Assembly (NCBI GenBank): GCA_002383485.1
Contig: DFYY01000007.1
Location: 1 to 64,000 of the forward strand
Origin: Bacteroidales bacterium UBA4070
Lineage (GTDB): Bacteria > Bacteroidota > Bacteroidia > Bacteroidales > VadinHA17
Length of the DNA: 64,000 nt
Reading direction: 5' to 3'
A program made the position numbers and the translations under genes. Every line of letters starts with the position of its first letter. Position 1 is the stretch's first letter. The notes below the pieces were generated by a model. That model was not told the origin of the DNA. It made no database searches and saw only the letters and a program-made list of their open reading frames with translations. This document shows, piece after piece, positions 34,348-43,914 of the stretch.

Positions 34348-34559
34348 TGATTGTTAAATAATATTAAGGTTTGAAAATAAGTTAGTTAGTCTACCTTCCG
34401 TAAATATGAACGGGTTTTGCTAAAATAGGCAAGCCGGCAAGAGGAGGCAAGAAGAAAAGTTCTCTTTTATCAACATACATATTAACTTTTTGCACCGCCC
34501 CGTATTAAAAAGGAAAGGCCGGAAATCCGGCCTCTCCAAACTAACTGAATGTCTTAATA
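34348..34559. other. Intergenic region, nrdJ upstream side
   Basis: 212 bases without a gene between the nrdJ start and the TonB-receptor stop, both on the minus strand. It holds the receptor's terminator at 34506-34537. No full TAnnTTTG match for nrdJ is visible. A riboswitch for cobalamin might be expected but I cannot recognise its conserved core here. Confidence 0.4.
34506..34537 (-). terminator. Terminator of the TonB-dependent receptor gene
   Basis: On the minus strand AGGCCGG-ATTT-CCGGCCT (34533-34516) is followed by TTCCTTTTTAA. The hairpin begins 27 bases after the receptor stop codon. Confidence 0.75.
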
Positions 34560-37500
34560 TTAGAAGATAAGACGCACTCCGAGAAGGCATCCCCATGTAC
34601 TTCCTGTGCTGAGGTCCTTCGTGAGGGTGGTCTTGTTCCTGAAGTCCTGCAGTGAGGTTGCATTAAGCCTGAAGGTGGGCTGGCTTGTTGCACTTCCCCT
34701 GCTGACAACCGTAAGAGGCCTTATATTATCATAGCTGGCCAGCGGGTTGTACGTGTAGGTACCCCATGAGTCGTTGATCATGTTGCCCACATTGAGGACG
34801 TCAAGACTGATCTGCAGGGTGTACTTACGGTCACTTCCAAAGTTGGTGAAAACATCCTGAAGGATCTTGGCATCGAACCTGTGTGTCCATGGCTCAACCT
34901 CGCCGAATCTTTCTGCGTACTTGCCCATGCGGCTGTACAAGTAATCATTCTCATAGACATAATTCCAGAATGTTGCAGCCTGATCAGCAGCTGACATGTT
35001 GTTGTAGGCAACAAACTTCAGATCATCGGGCTGACCGGGAATATACATAATGTCAGATGATACACCGTCACCATTCAGGTCATTTGAATAGGTGTAGGTC
35101 CATCTGCCGGCCTGGAAGCCCTGGTATACGAGAGAGAAGGTTGTTGCCAGGTGGCTCGCATACTCAAGGCGGTAAGAGACATTACCGATAAGTCTGTGAG
35201 GTGTTGCAAAACCTGAGTAGCTCAGCTCGGGATCATTGAGGCTTCCGTATGAAGCGTTTGAAGAGTAAGCAGAGTATGCTGATGAACCTGGGTTGGCACT
35301 TATGTCCTTGGCCATTGTATAGGTGTAGGCAAACATGCCTGAGAAGCCTTTGCTGAAGTTCTTGGTGAGCATGGCTGTGAGAGAATACTGGTAGCCCTCT
35401 TTGGAATTGACCAGCTCGGTGGCTGCACTGACGGTGCTGTTGACCTTGGAAGCTGTGCTGCTTGCCCAGTAACCGCGGTTGTCAGCTCCTGCCAGATTGC
35501 CTGAGTAAGGTGCAAGGTTGATATTGATCTGCTGTACTGCGTTGATATCCTTTGAGTACATTGCCTCTCCAGTGAATACCATGTTCCATGGAAGCTCAAC
35601 ATCAAATGCCAGGTTTGAACGCCATATCTGCGGGAATTTGAACTCCTTGCCAACCTGCGTCAGGGTGGAGTTGTTTGGTAATGAACCCGGAGTGGTCGGG
35701 AAAAGTGTCGTGTTGGATGCAAGAAGGGCCTTGTAATCAGGATTGAACCTCAGGTCGGTGAGGTTAGCCTGACCGCCCTGTGAACCCCAGCCGATCTCAG
35801 GCGACTGAATTGTACCTGCGTTTGTAGGCTGGTTGGTGAACCATACGAAAGGCAGCATGCCGGTGAAGATGCCTGTTCCTCCGCGTACCTGCAGTGAACG
35901 GTCACCCTTCACATCCCAGTTGAAGCCGAAACGAGGGGAGATCATCAGCTGACTTTCAGGCCATGTACTGACATCCACCTTCTTGCCGTCAATAAAGGTA
36001 AGTGCAGAGATTGCAGGGTTATCCTCCATTTTATCCAGGTACATCGGTAGTTCCAGACGGACACCGTAGGTCAGTTTGATCCTGGGAATGACCTGCCATT
36101 CATCCTGCAGATAGGCTGATCCGAAGCCGAAAGTTGCAATTGCACCCGGGGCATCAACGCCGTTGTATCCGTAGGTCACTCCGAAACCGGAAGGTGCCTG
36201 GTTGTTAAGGAAGGCATCAACCGACGCATAGCGGTAGTATGAGGTTCCTTCACGGATATAGGAGTTACGGAAGAAGAGACGGTCAAACGATACACCAGCA
36301 GTCAGGGTGTGCCTGTTCAGGTTCACTGTCATGTTGTTGGTGATTGTCAGAGTCTTGTTCGTCACATCATTATTGAAGGTGAAGAGCTCATAACCGAATG
36401 ACATGTACTGGTCGCCATCCTTCCAGATGTCAACGAACGGGAACAGGTCTGAATTGCTGGTACGTGTATCCTGTATAAAGGTGTAGCTTGCCAGGAACTT
36501 GTTGGAGATCTTCGGTGAGAAGCTGCTGTTAAGTTCACCGGTCATCGAGCGTACAGTGTTCTTGAAGCCGTAAAATGCATTTGAGAAAGCAAGCGACTGG
36601 CTGCTGATACGGCTTGAGTTACGCGGGTTGTTGGGTGGTCCACTGTTGGAGTTGGTAGTCTGGTCTGATGTACCTACAACGTTATTGAACCTGAGGGTCA
36701 GCTTGTGAGCCTTGTTAATGTTCCAGTCGAGTCTGGCCAGAACCTTGTAATTCTGGTTCTTGAAGGGGTCAAAATCCTTGTACTTGCCCGGATCGTAATT
36801 ATAGGTGTTGATGAGATGGTCCCTGACGCGGATCATGTCAGCCTCGGTTGTCCTGGATATCATCAGATCAGGATTGGCAACGCCGTCTATGCTGGGATTC
36901 CACGTTACACCGGGGATATTCTCCTTTTCATATTCACCACTGAGGAAGAAGAAGAGTTTGTCCTTGATAATGGGGCCGCCGATGCGTCCGCCGACATTGA
37001 TCGAGCTCCTGTCGTTTGCACCCTTGACCTCTCTGCCATCAACTGTATTTCCGGTAAATGATTCCGGACGGATATACGTGTAAACAGAGCCTTTGAAAGT
37101 GTTATCACCGCTGCGGGTAACGGCGTTGATACTGGCGCCGGTGAACTGCGATTGACGCACGTCATAGGGAGCCATACTGACGGAAATCTCCTCGATCGCA
37201 TCGAGTGCTATAGGCTGTGCATTGCCACCAGGCAGCGGGTTGCTGCTCAGACCGAAGTTGTTGTTGAAGGCAGCACCGTCAATTGTAATCGTATTGAAAC
37301 GGTTGTCACGACCTCCAAAAGAGCTTCCCTGCGCCTGCGGGGTGAATTTTGTGAAGTCGGCTATACTCCTGCTGATCGTCGGCATGTTGACAATGTCACG
37401 CCCGCTGACGTTGGTCACAGTCCCCGAACGCTCCGAGCTGAGGATGGAGTTGCGGAGACCTGCTGTTACAACAACCTCCTGAAGTGAGGTGGTTGTCTCG

Positions 37501-37829
37501 GCCAGCTGGCCGTTCTGAACATAGTTCTCACCAAGTCTCAGGAAGATATCAGTATAGGTACTGGTTGAATAACCCACAAATGAGACATCAACCTTGTAAG
37601 GACCACCGACACGCATGTTCTGGATCCTGTAGTTTCCGGCCACGTCACAGAAGGTAGCATACTGAGAACCTGAAGGAACGTGCACAGCAACCACGGTGGC
37701 TCCTGCCAGAGGCTCGCCCTTGCTGTCAGTGATCTTCCCGCTGAGGGAAGAGGTTGTCACCTGCGCCATCAGGGTAGCAGACCCTATGAACAAGGACAAC
37801 AGAATGAAAGTTAGCTTTAGTTTTCGCAT
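34560..37829 (-). CDS. TonB-dependent receptor, Oar-like
   Basis: Outer-membrane beta-barrel transporter of 1089 residues. A signal peptide (about 1-22, ending TLMAQ) is followed by a carboxypeptidase-regulatory-like domain (about 28-110: SGKITDSKGEPLAGATVVAV). A plug region follows (about 120-250, with ISRSIADFTKFTPQAQGSSFGGRDNRFNTITIDGA) and then a long barrel ending in the terminal Phe of GVRLIF. The long Asn/Tyr-rich barrel and absence of a neighbouring SusD fit Oar-type receptors, linked to protein or peptide uptake or secretion, rather than a SusCD glycan system. The histidine kinase/regulator pair across the divergent gap could control it, though this is only positional. Confidence 0.85.
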   Translation of the reverse strand: MRKLKLTFILLSLFIGSATLMAQVTTSSLSGKITDSKGEPLAGATVVAVHVPSGSQYATFCDVAGNYRIQNMRVGGPYKVDVSFVGYSTSTYTDIFLRLGENYVQNGQLAETTTSLQEVVVTAGLRNSILSSERSGTVTNVSGRDIVNMPTISRSIADFTKFTPQAQGSSFGGRDNRFNTITIDGAAFNNNFGLSSNPLPGGNAQPIALDAIEEISVSMAPYDVRQSQFTGASINAVTRSGDNTFKGSVYTYIRPESFTGNTVDGREVKGANDRSSINVGGRIGGPIIKDKLFFFLSGEYEKENIPGVTWNPSIDGVANPDLMISRTTEADMIRVRDHLINTYNYDPGKYKDFDPFKNQNYKVLARLDWNINKAHKLTLRFNNVVGTSDQTTNSNSGPPNNPRNSSRISSQSLAFSNAFYGFKNTVRSMTGELNSSFSPKISNKFLASYTFIQDTRTSNSDLFPFVDIWKDGDQYMSFGYELFTFNNDVTNKTLTITNNMTVNLNRHTLTAGVSFDRLFFRNSYIREGTSYYRYASVDAFLNNQAPSGFGVTYGYNGVDAPGAIATFGFGSAYLQDEWQVIPRIKLTYGVRLELPMYLDKMEDNPAISALTFIDGKKVDVSTWPESQLMISPRFGFNWDVKGDRSLQVRGGTGIFTGMLPFVWFTNQPTNAGTIQSPEIGWGSQGGQANLTDLRFNPDYKALLASNTTLFPTTPGSLPNNSTLTQVGKEFKFPQIWRSNLAFDVELPWNMVFTGEAMYSKDINAVQQININLAPYSGNLAGADNRGYWASSTASKVNSTVSAATELVNSKEGYQYSLTAMLTKNFSKGFSGMFAYTYTMAKDISANPGSSAYSAYSSNASYGSLNDPELSYSGFATPHRLIGNVSYRLEYASHLATTFSLVYQGFQAGRWTYTYSNDLNGDGVSSDIMYIPGQPDDLKFVAYNNMSAADQAATFWNYVYENDYLYSRMGKYAERFGEVEPWTHRFDAKILQDVFTNFGSDRKYTLQISLDVLNVGNMINDSWGTYTYNPLASYDNIRPLTVVSRGSATSQPTFRLNATSLQDFRNKTTLTKDLSTGSTWGCLLGVRLIF

Positions 37830-38088
37830 GATTGGATTAAGTTAGAAAAGTTATGGTTATTGTTCTGTATTATAATAATGATTTTCAGGTGATTCAGGTT
37901 GAACCCCGATGCTGTCGGGGCAGAAGGTTAAATTACATTTACGGGCAGAATTAGCCAGCCTTGTCATTTTGTAATTATTAACAACTTTTTAACGTGTTAT
38001 CAAAAAGATATGAGCAGGTCATTTCCGGTTTTTTAGAGCCTCAAAGGTAATAAACTCCTACTTTTACAGAAATTAAATTTTTGTTTCA
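37830..38088. other. Divergent intergenic region
   Basis: 259 bases between the TonB receptor (minus) and the histidine kinase (plus). It contains the palindrome CCCCGA-TGCTG-TCGGGG at 37904-37920. Imperfect promoter-like boxes are present: minus TAACTTTT at 37846-37853 and plus TACTTTTA at 38059-38066, each one base off TAnnTTTG. No gene is seen. Confidence 0.45.
37904..37920. repeat. CCCCGA/TCGGGG palindrome
   Basis: Six-base perfect inverted repeat with a five-base loop, similar to the ACCCGAT/ATCGGGT hairpin at 6430-6447. No T-run follows, so it is not a clear terminator. Confidence 0.45.
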
Positions 38089-39054
38089 ATGATACGCCTG
38101 ATAGCCCTGTTCATCTCAATTGTCCTCCAGATAGTCGCCGCAGGCATAGCCCTGCGCTTCATGAAGCTGACGCGGTACCGCCTTTCCTGGATACTCCTTT
38201 CCTCCTCCTTTGTACTGATGGCAGTGCGCACCCTGATACAGCTCATAGAGTATTTTCAGGGTAAACCTTCGTTTGAACTCATGATGGCAGACGAGTGGAT
38301 GAACGTCCTCATATCTGTAATGATCATCACCGGGGTAGTACTCATCAGGGAGCTCTTCTACTCGCTGAAGCGTGCAGAGACAGACCGGACGAGGTCGGAA
38401 CGCCGGCTGCTGAACGCTGTCATAAACACCGAAGAGACTGAAAAAAAGAGATTTGCCAAGGATCTTCATGACGGACTGGGCCCGCTGCTTTCCACGGTTA
38501 AGATGTCATTGTCAGCACTAACAACCCGTGTAACGGATCCTGTGGGAACGGAGATTCTGAATAACACGTCTCATGTTGTCAACGAAGCCATCAACACAAT
38601 CAAGGAGATCTCCAACAATATGAGCCCGCATGTACTCACAAACCTTGGAATCGCCAGTGCAATAAGCACCTTTACCGCAAAAGTGAACAGCACCCGGAGC
38701 GTGAAGATCGATTTCCGTACGAACATGGAGGGTGAACGTTTTGACAGCGATAAGGAGGTGGTGATTTACAGGGCTGCCTGTGAACTGATAAATAACGGAA
38801 TGAAGCACTCCGGAGCCTCAAGGATAGAAATTGAACTCCGGCGGCACCAAAAAATTATTACCTTGCAATACCTTGACAACGGCCGCGGGTTCGACATGGA
38901 GAAGCTCTCATCCGAAGAGGCGGTGGGGATGGGAATACCCAATATCGAGACAAGGGTGAGGTCAGTCGACGGAGTCTTCGTTATCGAAAGCTCACGGGGC
39001 AAGGGCACAAGCGCACTCATCAGGGTGGATGGGGATGCGGAGGTAAGGCCATAA
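38089..39054 (+). CDS. Sensor histidine kinase, NarL/DesK-like
   Basis: A 321-residue membrane kinase. Three predicted transmembrane helices (about 4-23, 33-53, 71-92) precede a short coiled-coil and a HisKA_3 dimerisation domain, with phospho-acceptor His127 in AKDLHDGLGPLLSTVKMSL. The ATPase domain shows an N-box (ACELINNGMKHSGA), DNGRGFD and a G-box GIPNIETRVRS...GKGTSALI. No extracellular sensor domain is apparent, so the signal may be membrane-derived. The response regulator at 39174 is its likely partner. The last codons and stop appear to run into a repeat element (39053-39097). Confidence 0.88.
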   Translation: MIRLIALFISIVLQIVAAGIALRFMKLTRYRLSWILLSSSFVLMAVRTLIQLIEYFQGKPSFELMMADEWMNVLISVMIITGVVLIRELFYSLKRAETDRTRSERRLLNAVINTEETEKKRFAKDLHDGLGPLLSTVKMSLSALTTRVTDPVGTEILNNTSHVVNEAINTIKEISNNMSPHVLTNLGIASAISTFTAKVNSTRSVKIDFRTNMEGERFDSDKEVVIYRAACELINNGMKHSGASRIEIELRRHQKIITLQYLDNGRGFDMEKLSSEEAVGMGIPNIETRVRSVDGVFVIESSRGKGTSALIRVDGDAEVRP

Positions 39055-39097
39055 AGAATTGTCGATGTGCGATTTGCGAATTGCGAATTGCGAGTTG
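39053..39097 (+). repeat. AAGAATTGT tail plus TTGCGAA heptamer repeat
   Basis: AAAGAATTGTCGATGTGCGA is followed by three tandem heptamers, TTGCGAA, TTGCGAA and TTGCGAG (39074-39094). The same string AATTGT..GATGTGCGATTTGCGA recurs at 61451-61472, and two more TTGCGAA heptamers lie at 61388-61401. Confidence 0.6.
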
Positions 39098-39136
39098 AAT
39101 AAAAAGAATTGCAGACAAATAACCGTATGTTGGATA

Positions 39137-39163
39137 ATGCCTGTAGGGCATAAAGAATTGTAA
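39137..39163 (+). repeat. GTA-loop hairpin element, copy 1
   Basis: ATGCCT-GTA-GGGCAT type hairpin (39137-39142 with 39146-39151, one G-U pair) followed by the tail AAAGAATTGTAA (39152-39163). Member of a family with invariant GTA loop and tail but variable paired stem; other copies are at 53961, 54012 and 61431. Confidence 0.6.
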
Positions 39164-39173
39164 CAGAGATCAT

Positions 39174-39815
39174 ATGGAAAAAATCAGAATCGCTCTGGCT
39201 GACGACCACCAGTTGTTTCGCAACGGCCTGAAAATCCTCCTTGGCGGCTACAGCGAATTCGAGGTGGTGGCCGAGGCATCCAACGGCGCCGAACTGCTTA
39301 AAATACTCGGCGAATGCCCCGCTGACATAATCCTAATGGATATAAGCATGCCCGAGATGGACGGGGTGGAAGCCACATCCCGTATTACACGCCAGCACCC
39401 CGCCTCCAGCATCATCGCCCTCTCAATGTACGGAGAGGAGGAATACTACTACCGGATGGTTGACGCAGGAGCAAAGGGATTCGTGCTTAAGGACTCGGAC
39501 ATCTCTGACGTGCATGACGCGATCATGGCAGTTCATAAAGGCGGCAATTACTTCTCACAGGAATTGCTCTACCATGTCATCAGGCGCATAAAGAACAGAG
39601 AACAGGAGGAGAAAAGCTCCAGCCTTTCAAGGCGTGAAAAGGAAATTCTGCTCAAGATCTGTGAGGGGCTTTCAAACCACGAAATCGCAGATGCCCTGTT
39701 CATCAGCAAGCGGACAGTTGACAAACACCGCGCCAACCTGCTCGCAAAAACCGGATCCAAGAACACTGCCAGCCTTATTCTCTACGCCATCAGGAACAGG
39801 CTGATAGAGGTTTGA
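39174..39815 (+). CDS. LuxR/NarL-family response regulator
   Basis: A 213-residue two-domain regulator. The receiver domain (1-120) has the acidic pair Asp10-Asp11, phospho-acceptor Asp56 in ILMDISMPEMDG, and the KDSD segment with the conserved lysine. The C-terminal GerE-type helix-turn-helix (about 148-208) reads LSRREKEILLKICEGLSNHEIADALFISKRTVDKHRANLL. Partner of the kinase at 38089, from which it is separated by 119 bases of repeat sequence. Its targets are unknown; the divergent TonB receptor is a candidate. Confidence 0.92.
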   Translation: MEKIRIALADDHQLFRNGLKILLGGYSEFEVVAEASNGAELLKILGECPADIILMDISMPEMDGVEATSRITRQHPASSIIALSMYGEEEYYYRMVDAGAKGFVLKDSDISDVHDAIMAVHKGGNYFSQELLYHVIRRIKNREQEEKSSSLSRREKEILLKICEGLSNHEIADALFISKRTVDKHRANLLAKTGSKNTASLILYAIRNRLIEV

Positions 39816-39816
39816 G

Positions 39817-40179
39817 ATGAGCGACAGGCATTCACTGGGTCCGCAAGGCGAAGAACTTGCCGCCGGATACCTCATCCGGCAGGGCTATCATATACGCCAC
39901 AGAAACTGGCGCTCGGGACGTACCGAAATCGACATCATTGCAGAAAATAACCTCTATGTTGTCTTCGTTGAGGTCAAGAGCCGCTCCGCTGATTATGCAG
40001 TCCATCCCGCTGAGGCCGTCAATGTCCCCAAACAGAGAACCATTATTAATGCGGCATCAAACTATATAGACACATATGGTGTATGTAAGGAGGCAAGGTT
40101 TGATATCATAACCGTCATCATCACAGGCAGCAGCCATGAGATAGACCACATGGAGAGCGCCTATTACCCTACGATGTGA
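39817..40179 (+). CDS. YraN family protein (UPF0102)
   Basis: A 120-residue protein of the YraN family with a restriction-endonuclease-like fold. Conserved features are GPQGEELAAGYLIRQGY, NWRSGRTEIDIIA and VFVEVKSRS, carrying the Asp and Glu-x-Lys of a PD-(D/E)XK core. The family's role is not established; nuclease activity in DNA processing is presumed. It starts 1 base after the regulator's stop, so it is co-transcribed. Confidence 0.88.
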   Translation: MSDRHSLGPQGEELAAGYLIRQGYHIRHRNWRSGRTEIDIIAENNLYVVFVEVKSRSADYAVHPAEAVNVPKQRTIINAASNYIDTYGVCKEARFDIITVIITGSSHEIDHMESAYYPTM

Positions 40180-40276
40180 CCACCGGCCATACCTGCCGGC
40201 TGCTCAACAACATTTCCGCTTTAAGAATATTTGAATAATTTTATCCGTGCTAAAAATCATCCAAAATCATATACTC

Positions 40277-41479
40277 ATGAAAAAATCAGTATTTGTCCTG
40301 ATGGCACTGGCTATTGCCGCCATGCCGCTGCAAGCTCAGAAAACCAAAAAACAGGCAGCAGCTGAACCCGAGGGATTTAAATTCACAACTGTCGTCTCCC
40401 TCCCGGCCACCCCTGTAAAAAACCAGTCAGCCACCGGAACCTGCTGGTGCTTCGCCACCACCTCCTTCATGGAGTCGGAACTGCTTCGCATGGGCAAGGG
40501 GGAATATGATCTCTCCGAGATGTTCATTGTAAGGAAAACATATGAAAACAGGATACTCGACAACTACCTGCGCCAGGGAAAAGGTAACCTGGGGCCGGGC
40601 AGCCTCTCACCCTCATGGATCAGGGTCTTCAATGAAGACGGCCTGGTGCCGGACGCAGCCTACACGGGTATCAGCTATAACTCTCCGGTTCATAACCACA
40701 GCGAGCTCCAGTTATATATCGATGCAGTAACCTCAGTCCCTGTCAAGATGAAACGGATCAGCAAGGAATCTGACGAGGTTACAGGTGCCATCCTGGATAT
40801 ATATCTTGGTGAAGTACCCGAAACATTCACCTATAATGGCCAGAGTTACACCCCAAAATCATTTGCCGCCAGCCTTGGACTTAATATGAATGATTATGTC
40901 CATATCACCTCATTCTCCCATTTCCCATTCTATACGGAAGGACTCATCGAGGTACCTGACAACTGGGAGATGAACCGCTTCCATAACGTTCCACTGGATG
41001 AACTGATCAGTATCATGGACTATGCCCTGAACAACGGATATACGGTTAACTGGGACGGAGACGTGAGTGAAAGGGGATTCTCCCATGCCAACGGCGTGGC
41101 CATTAATCCGGACCTGACAAAAATGGACCTCTCAGCGATGACTGACAGGGCCCGCTTCGAGGGGATGCCTTCAGACCGCACACCCATACCCGGAATGTTC
41201 GACAAGCCGGGTCCCGAAATTAATGTGACTCAGGAGATCCGCCAGAAGGGATATGAGACTTTCGTCACCTCAGATGATCACCTTATGCATCTCACCGGCA
41301 TAGTGAAAGACCAGAACGGCAACAAGTATTACAGAACCAAGAACTCATGGGGTACTGACCGTAACCCTCATGGCGGTTACCTCAACATGTCCGAGAGCTA
41401 TGTAAGGGCCAAGACGATATTCATCATGGTCCACAAGGACGCCATTCCTGAAGACATAAAGACAAAACTGGGCATCTGA
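40277..41479 (+). CDS. C1 (bleomycin hydrolase/PepC-like) cysteine peptidase, exported
   Basis: Papain-superfamily aminopeptidase of the C1B type, 400 residues from ATG at 40277. An upstream in-frame ATG at 40247 would place ten residues before a good signal peptide, so the later start is preferred. The signal peptide (1-20, ending PLQAQ) implies export. Gln50 and catalytic Cys56 are in NQSATGTCWCFATTSF; the His region is DDHLMHLTGIV and the Asn region TKNSWGTD. Cytosolic PepC lacks a signal peptide, so this is the exported Bacteroidota variant, probably degrading peptides in the periplasm. Confidence 0.85.
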   Translation: MKKSVFVLMALAIAAMPLQAQKTKKQAAAEPEGFKFTTVVSLPATPVKNQSATGTCWCFATTSFMESELLRMGKGEYDLSEMFIVRKTYENRILDNYLRQGKGNLGPGSLSPSWIRVFNEDGLVPDAAYTGISYNSPVHNHSELQLYIDAVTSVPVKMKRISKESDEVTGAILDIYLGEVPETFTYNGQSYTPKSFAASLGLNMNDYVHITSFSHFPFYTEGLIEVPDNWEMNRFHNVPLDELISIMDYALNNGYTVNWDGDVSERGFSHANGVAINPDLTKMDLSAMTDRARFEGMPSDRTPIPGMFDKPGPEINVTQEIRQKGYETFVTSDDHLMHLTGIVKDQNGNKYYRTKNSWGTDRNPHGGYLNMSESYVRAKTIFIMVHKDAIPEDIKTKLGI

Positions 41480-41483
41480 ACCG

Positions 41484-43064
41484 TTACCTCAGGTCTGCCG
41501 GCGGAGAAAAATAGCCGTAGATCATTGAAAAGAACACGAAAAGGTCCTGTCCGGGTTGAGATTCCAGGACGTTGTTCCCTGTAAAAGCCACCAGGAACAC
41601 TATCAGGAAAAGAATAAACATCAGTGATTTATGTGCCTTCTTCTCAACAACGAAGAAGGCATATAATATTATTGTGATTATCAAGCCGGCCGTACCAAGG
41701 GTAAGCAGAATGAACAGGTACTGGCTGTGCGGCTTCATGTTCAGCCCTGACAGTTCCGAGTTGTTCTTCTGAAGCCCGTGTTCAACTGCCTTCAGTATGC
41801 CACCCGTTCCCCATCCCGGGAGCGGACGAACCATGAACGCCTCCCATGACGCCTTCCAGAGATCAATCCTCTTTGTCAGCGAGCCCCAGTCAGTCATCCG
41901 CCCGGAGCTCTTCCTGTAGAGATAGAGGCTCATCATCTCCTCGTATGCTCTGACATAGAACCCAAGCCTGTCAATGTTCAGGTGGTTCGTGACACCCTTT
42001 TCAACCGCAGCAATATCACTGCCGGCAAGCATCATAAAGCCCTCTCTGTCTTTCCTGAGTCCAAGTGATGACATGTACCTGAAGAGTGTTGCCCTTAGCT
42101 CCTGTCCCGCCAGGTTAGTACCGTCATAATCGAGGCTGCTTCTTTCATTCCAGACCTCCCTCAGTTCCCCGTCGGCAATGTAGATATAGACCAGGTTCCC
42201 GTTTTCCCTTATTATATTGGCGGTATCGTGAATGTAAGGAGTTCCTTCGGAGCTATAAGGTTCAAGGTTTTGCAGAGCGACGGGGTTCTCTGCATGTGTA
42301 TCACGATAAATGCCTGCCAGCGGCCACAGTACAACGGCGGCGACAGCGAAGAAGCCTGCCGGCACCGCAATCTTCAGGAGATACCTCTCTGACCTCGATG
42401 CAATGGTCAGTATCAGCCAGATCATTGCAGCAGTGAAAGCAGCAACGCCGGAAAGTGCCCGCAGATAGAAGAGAAAGAAGATCAGCCATGCAGACAGGAT
42501 AAGGGAAATAATGAAATAAACCCGTTTTGCCCTGAACTCCCATCCCAGCATCAGGAGCTGAAACGCAGCAATCACGACCATCAGGCCTAAATAGATGCCA
42601 GGTATGAACGGAGAAGCTTCACGGAATGATATGGCCGGCTGTAACTGTGTCCTGAGGAAGCCGATAAATGTAACGACCAGAACCGATGAGATGAAGAGCG
42701 ACAGGATCATCCTGGTCATCTTCCTTCCCGGCAACGCCGTGGTTGCCACTATCAGCGGCATGAAAAGGGTGGGCAGCTTATGAAGCAGGTCATGACTGAA
42801 ACCGTATCCCGGATCTGCAGACCATGTCAATCCGATTACGTTCAGCAGGTAGATCAGAATAAAAGCAATTGCAGCACGATCCTCGCGGAGCCTGGTGAAC
42901 TTCGATCTGAAATCCCCCTCCGCCAGCCAATTAAATACCAATATTATCTCGCTGACCGTCAGCAGCCACCTTGATGAAGGCAGAAATATCGCAATGAGGC
43001 AGAGCGATGCAAGGTAAATCCCGCGATGAACACTCCTGCGGGTATTATCGGTATCAGAGACCAT
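41484..43064 (-). CDS. O-antigen ligase (WaaL/Wzy-like) membrane protein
   Basis: A 526-residue multi-spanning membrane protein with about ten hydrophobic helices. A large soluble loop (about residues 250-400) precedes a conserved segment GWGTGGILKAVEHGL...HSQYLFILLTLGTAGLIITIILY, typical of the O-antigen ligase/polymerase (Wzy_C) family. Such proteins join or polymerise glycans on lipid carriers at the outer face of the inner membrane. It ends 4 bases from the convergent peptidase gene and its start overlaps the FkbM gene by 11 bases, so it belongs to the surface-glycan group. Confidence 0.8.
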   Translation of the reverse strand: MVSDTDNTRRSVHRGIYLASLCLIAIFLPSSRWLLTVSEIILVFNWLAEGDFRSKFTRLREDRAAIAFILIYLLNVIGLTWSADPGYGFSHDLLHKLPTLFMPLIVATTALPGRKMTRMILSLFISSVLVVTFIGFLRTQLQPAISFREASPFIPGIYLGLMVVIAAFQLLMLGWEFRAKRVYFIISLILSAWLIFFLFYLRALSGVAAFTAAMIWLILTIASRSERYLLKIAVPAGFFAVAAVVLWPLAGIYRDTHAENPVALQNLEPYSSEGTPYIHDTANIIRENGNLVYIYIADGELREVWNERSSLDYDGTNLAGQELRATLFRYMSSLGLRKDREGFMMLAGSDIAAVEKGVTNHLNIDRLGFYVRAYEEMMSLYLYRKSSGRMTDWGSLTKRIDLWKASWEAFMVRPLPGWGTGGILKAVEHGLQKNNSELSGLNMKPHSQYLFILLTLGTAGLIITIILYAFFVVEKKAHKSLMFILFLIVFLVAFTGNNVLESQPGQDLFVFFSMIYGYFSPPADLR

Positions 43065-43872
43065 CTCCCTGTCCGGGCTTAGGTGATAAAGTATCCTTCA
43101 CCGCCAGAACATCTCTCCTGATAGACTGTAGCGAATAGCCGTGACCTGTCAGGTAATCGCGGCACTCTTTCGCGGTTTTTTCATCAAAGACAACCTCCTC
43201 ATAGATGATCACCTCAGGCGAGATACTGTCAAGATCAAGCATCTTAAGCAGTTCATAATCAAAACCCTCTGTGTCAATTGCCAGCAAGTCAGGCGAGCGG
43301 CCCCCGAAGTAGCGCAAAAGTGTATCCGGGCTGATGGTGGCCACCTCATCACGTATAATGCAGTCATCCTCATTGGCAGGAAGTGTAACCCCTTCCCGGC
43401 GCATATTCCTCAGCATGCTGCCGTCCCTGAGTTTTTTCACCAGCACCTCCCTGCTGAAACTTGACAATCCGGTTGCCCAGCGCTCCTTGCTTATCGAAAG
43501 CTTATAGAGAGGCCTCGTCCCGTCACTGCGGTCAAGGGCTGCGTTGATTGCTCTGACCTCCGGCCTTTTCCTGTGTAGCCTCGAGAGATATTCATTGAAT
43601 ACATCCGGCAGTGGCTCTACCAGAACACCCCGCCAGTTGTCCCTCTTGATGAACATGTGCAGCGGATCATTGATGAAGCCGTCATTCGCACCTACCTGCA
43701 GGAAGGTAACCGACTTGCGCTGCCTTGAATATTTGTCCAGAAAAACCTCAATTGTGCCGGGCTTTGGCTTGTAAATATGCTTGCAATAGTATAGCCATAA
43801 CGGATTCTCGGAAGCACTGAGGTTGAATAAAAACTTCCTGTATCCCTTCCTGAGCCTGTATTTTAACCTCAT
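43054..43872 (-). CDS. FkbM family methyltransferase
   Basis: A 272-residue SAM methyltransferase of the FkbM type. FLQVGANDGFINDPLH (about 55-70) is the motif I region and LLAIDTEGFDYELL (about 193-206) is the family's second signature. FkbM enzymes O-methylate sugars or polyketides; next to an O-antigen ligase and glycosyltransferase, sugar methylation of a surface glycan is likely. Overlaps the ligase gene downstream by 11 bases. Confidence 0.85.
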   Translation of the reverse strand: MRLKYRLRKGYRKFLFNLSASENPLWLYYCKHIYKPKPGTIEVFLDKYSRQRKSVTFLQVGANDGFINDPLHMFIKRDNWRGVLVEPLPDVFNEYLSRLHRKRPEVRAINAALDRSDGTRPLYKLSISKERWATGLSSFSREVLVKKLRDGSMLRNMRREGVTLPANEDDCIIRDEVATISPDTLLRYFGGRSPDLLAIDTEGFDYELLKMLDLDSISPEVIIYEEVVFDEKTAKECRDYLTGHGYSLQSIRRDVLAVKDTLSPKPGQGDGL

Positions 43873-43914
43873 GTTTCCCGTGTATTTATAATGTATCTGA
43901 TCGCAAGTTATAAC

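Noticed and set aside
34348..34559. Cobalamin riboswitch ahead of nrdJ
   Set aside because: Expected from function, but no B12-box-like conserved core can be recognised by eye.
39053..39163. CRISPR-like repeats
   Set aside because: Units are short and degenerate, with no regular spacers and no cas genes nearby.
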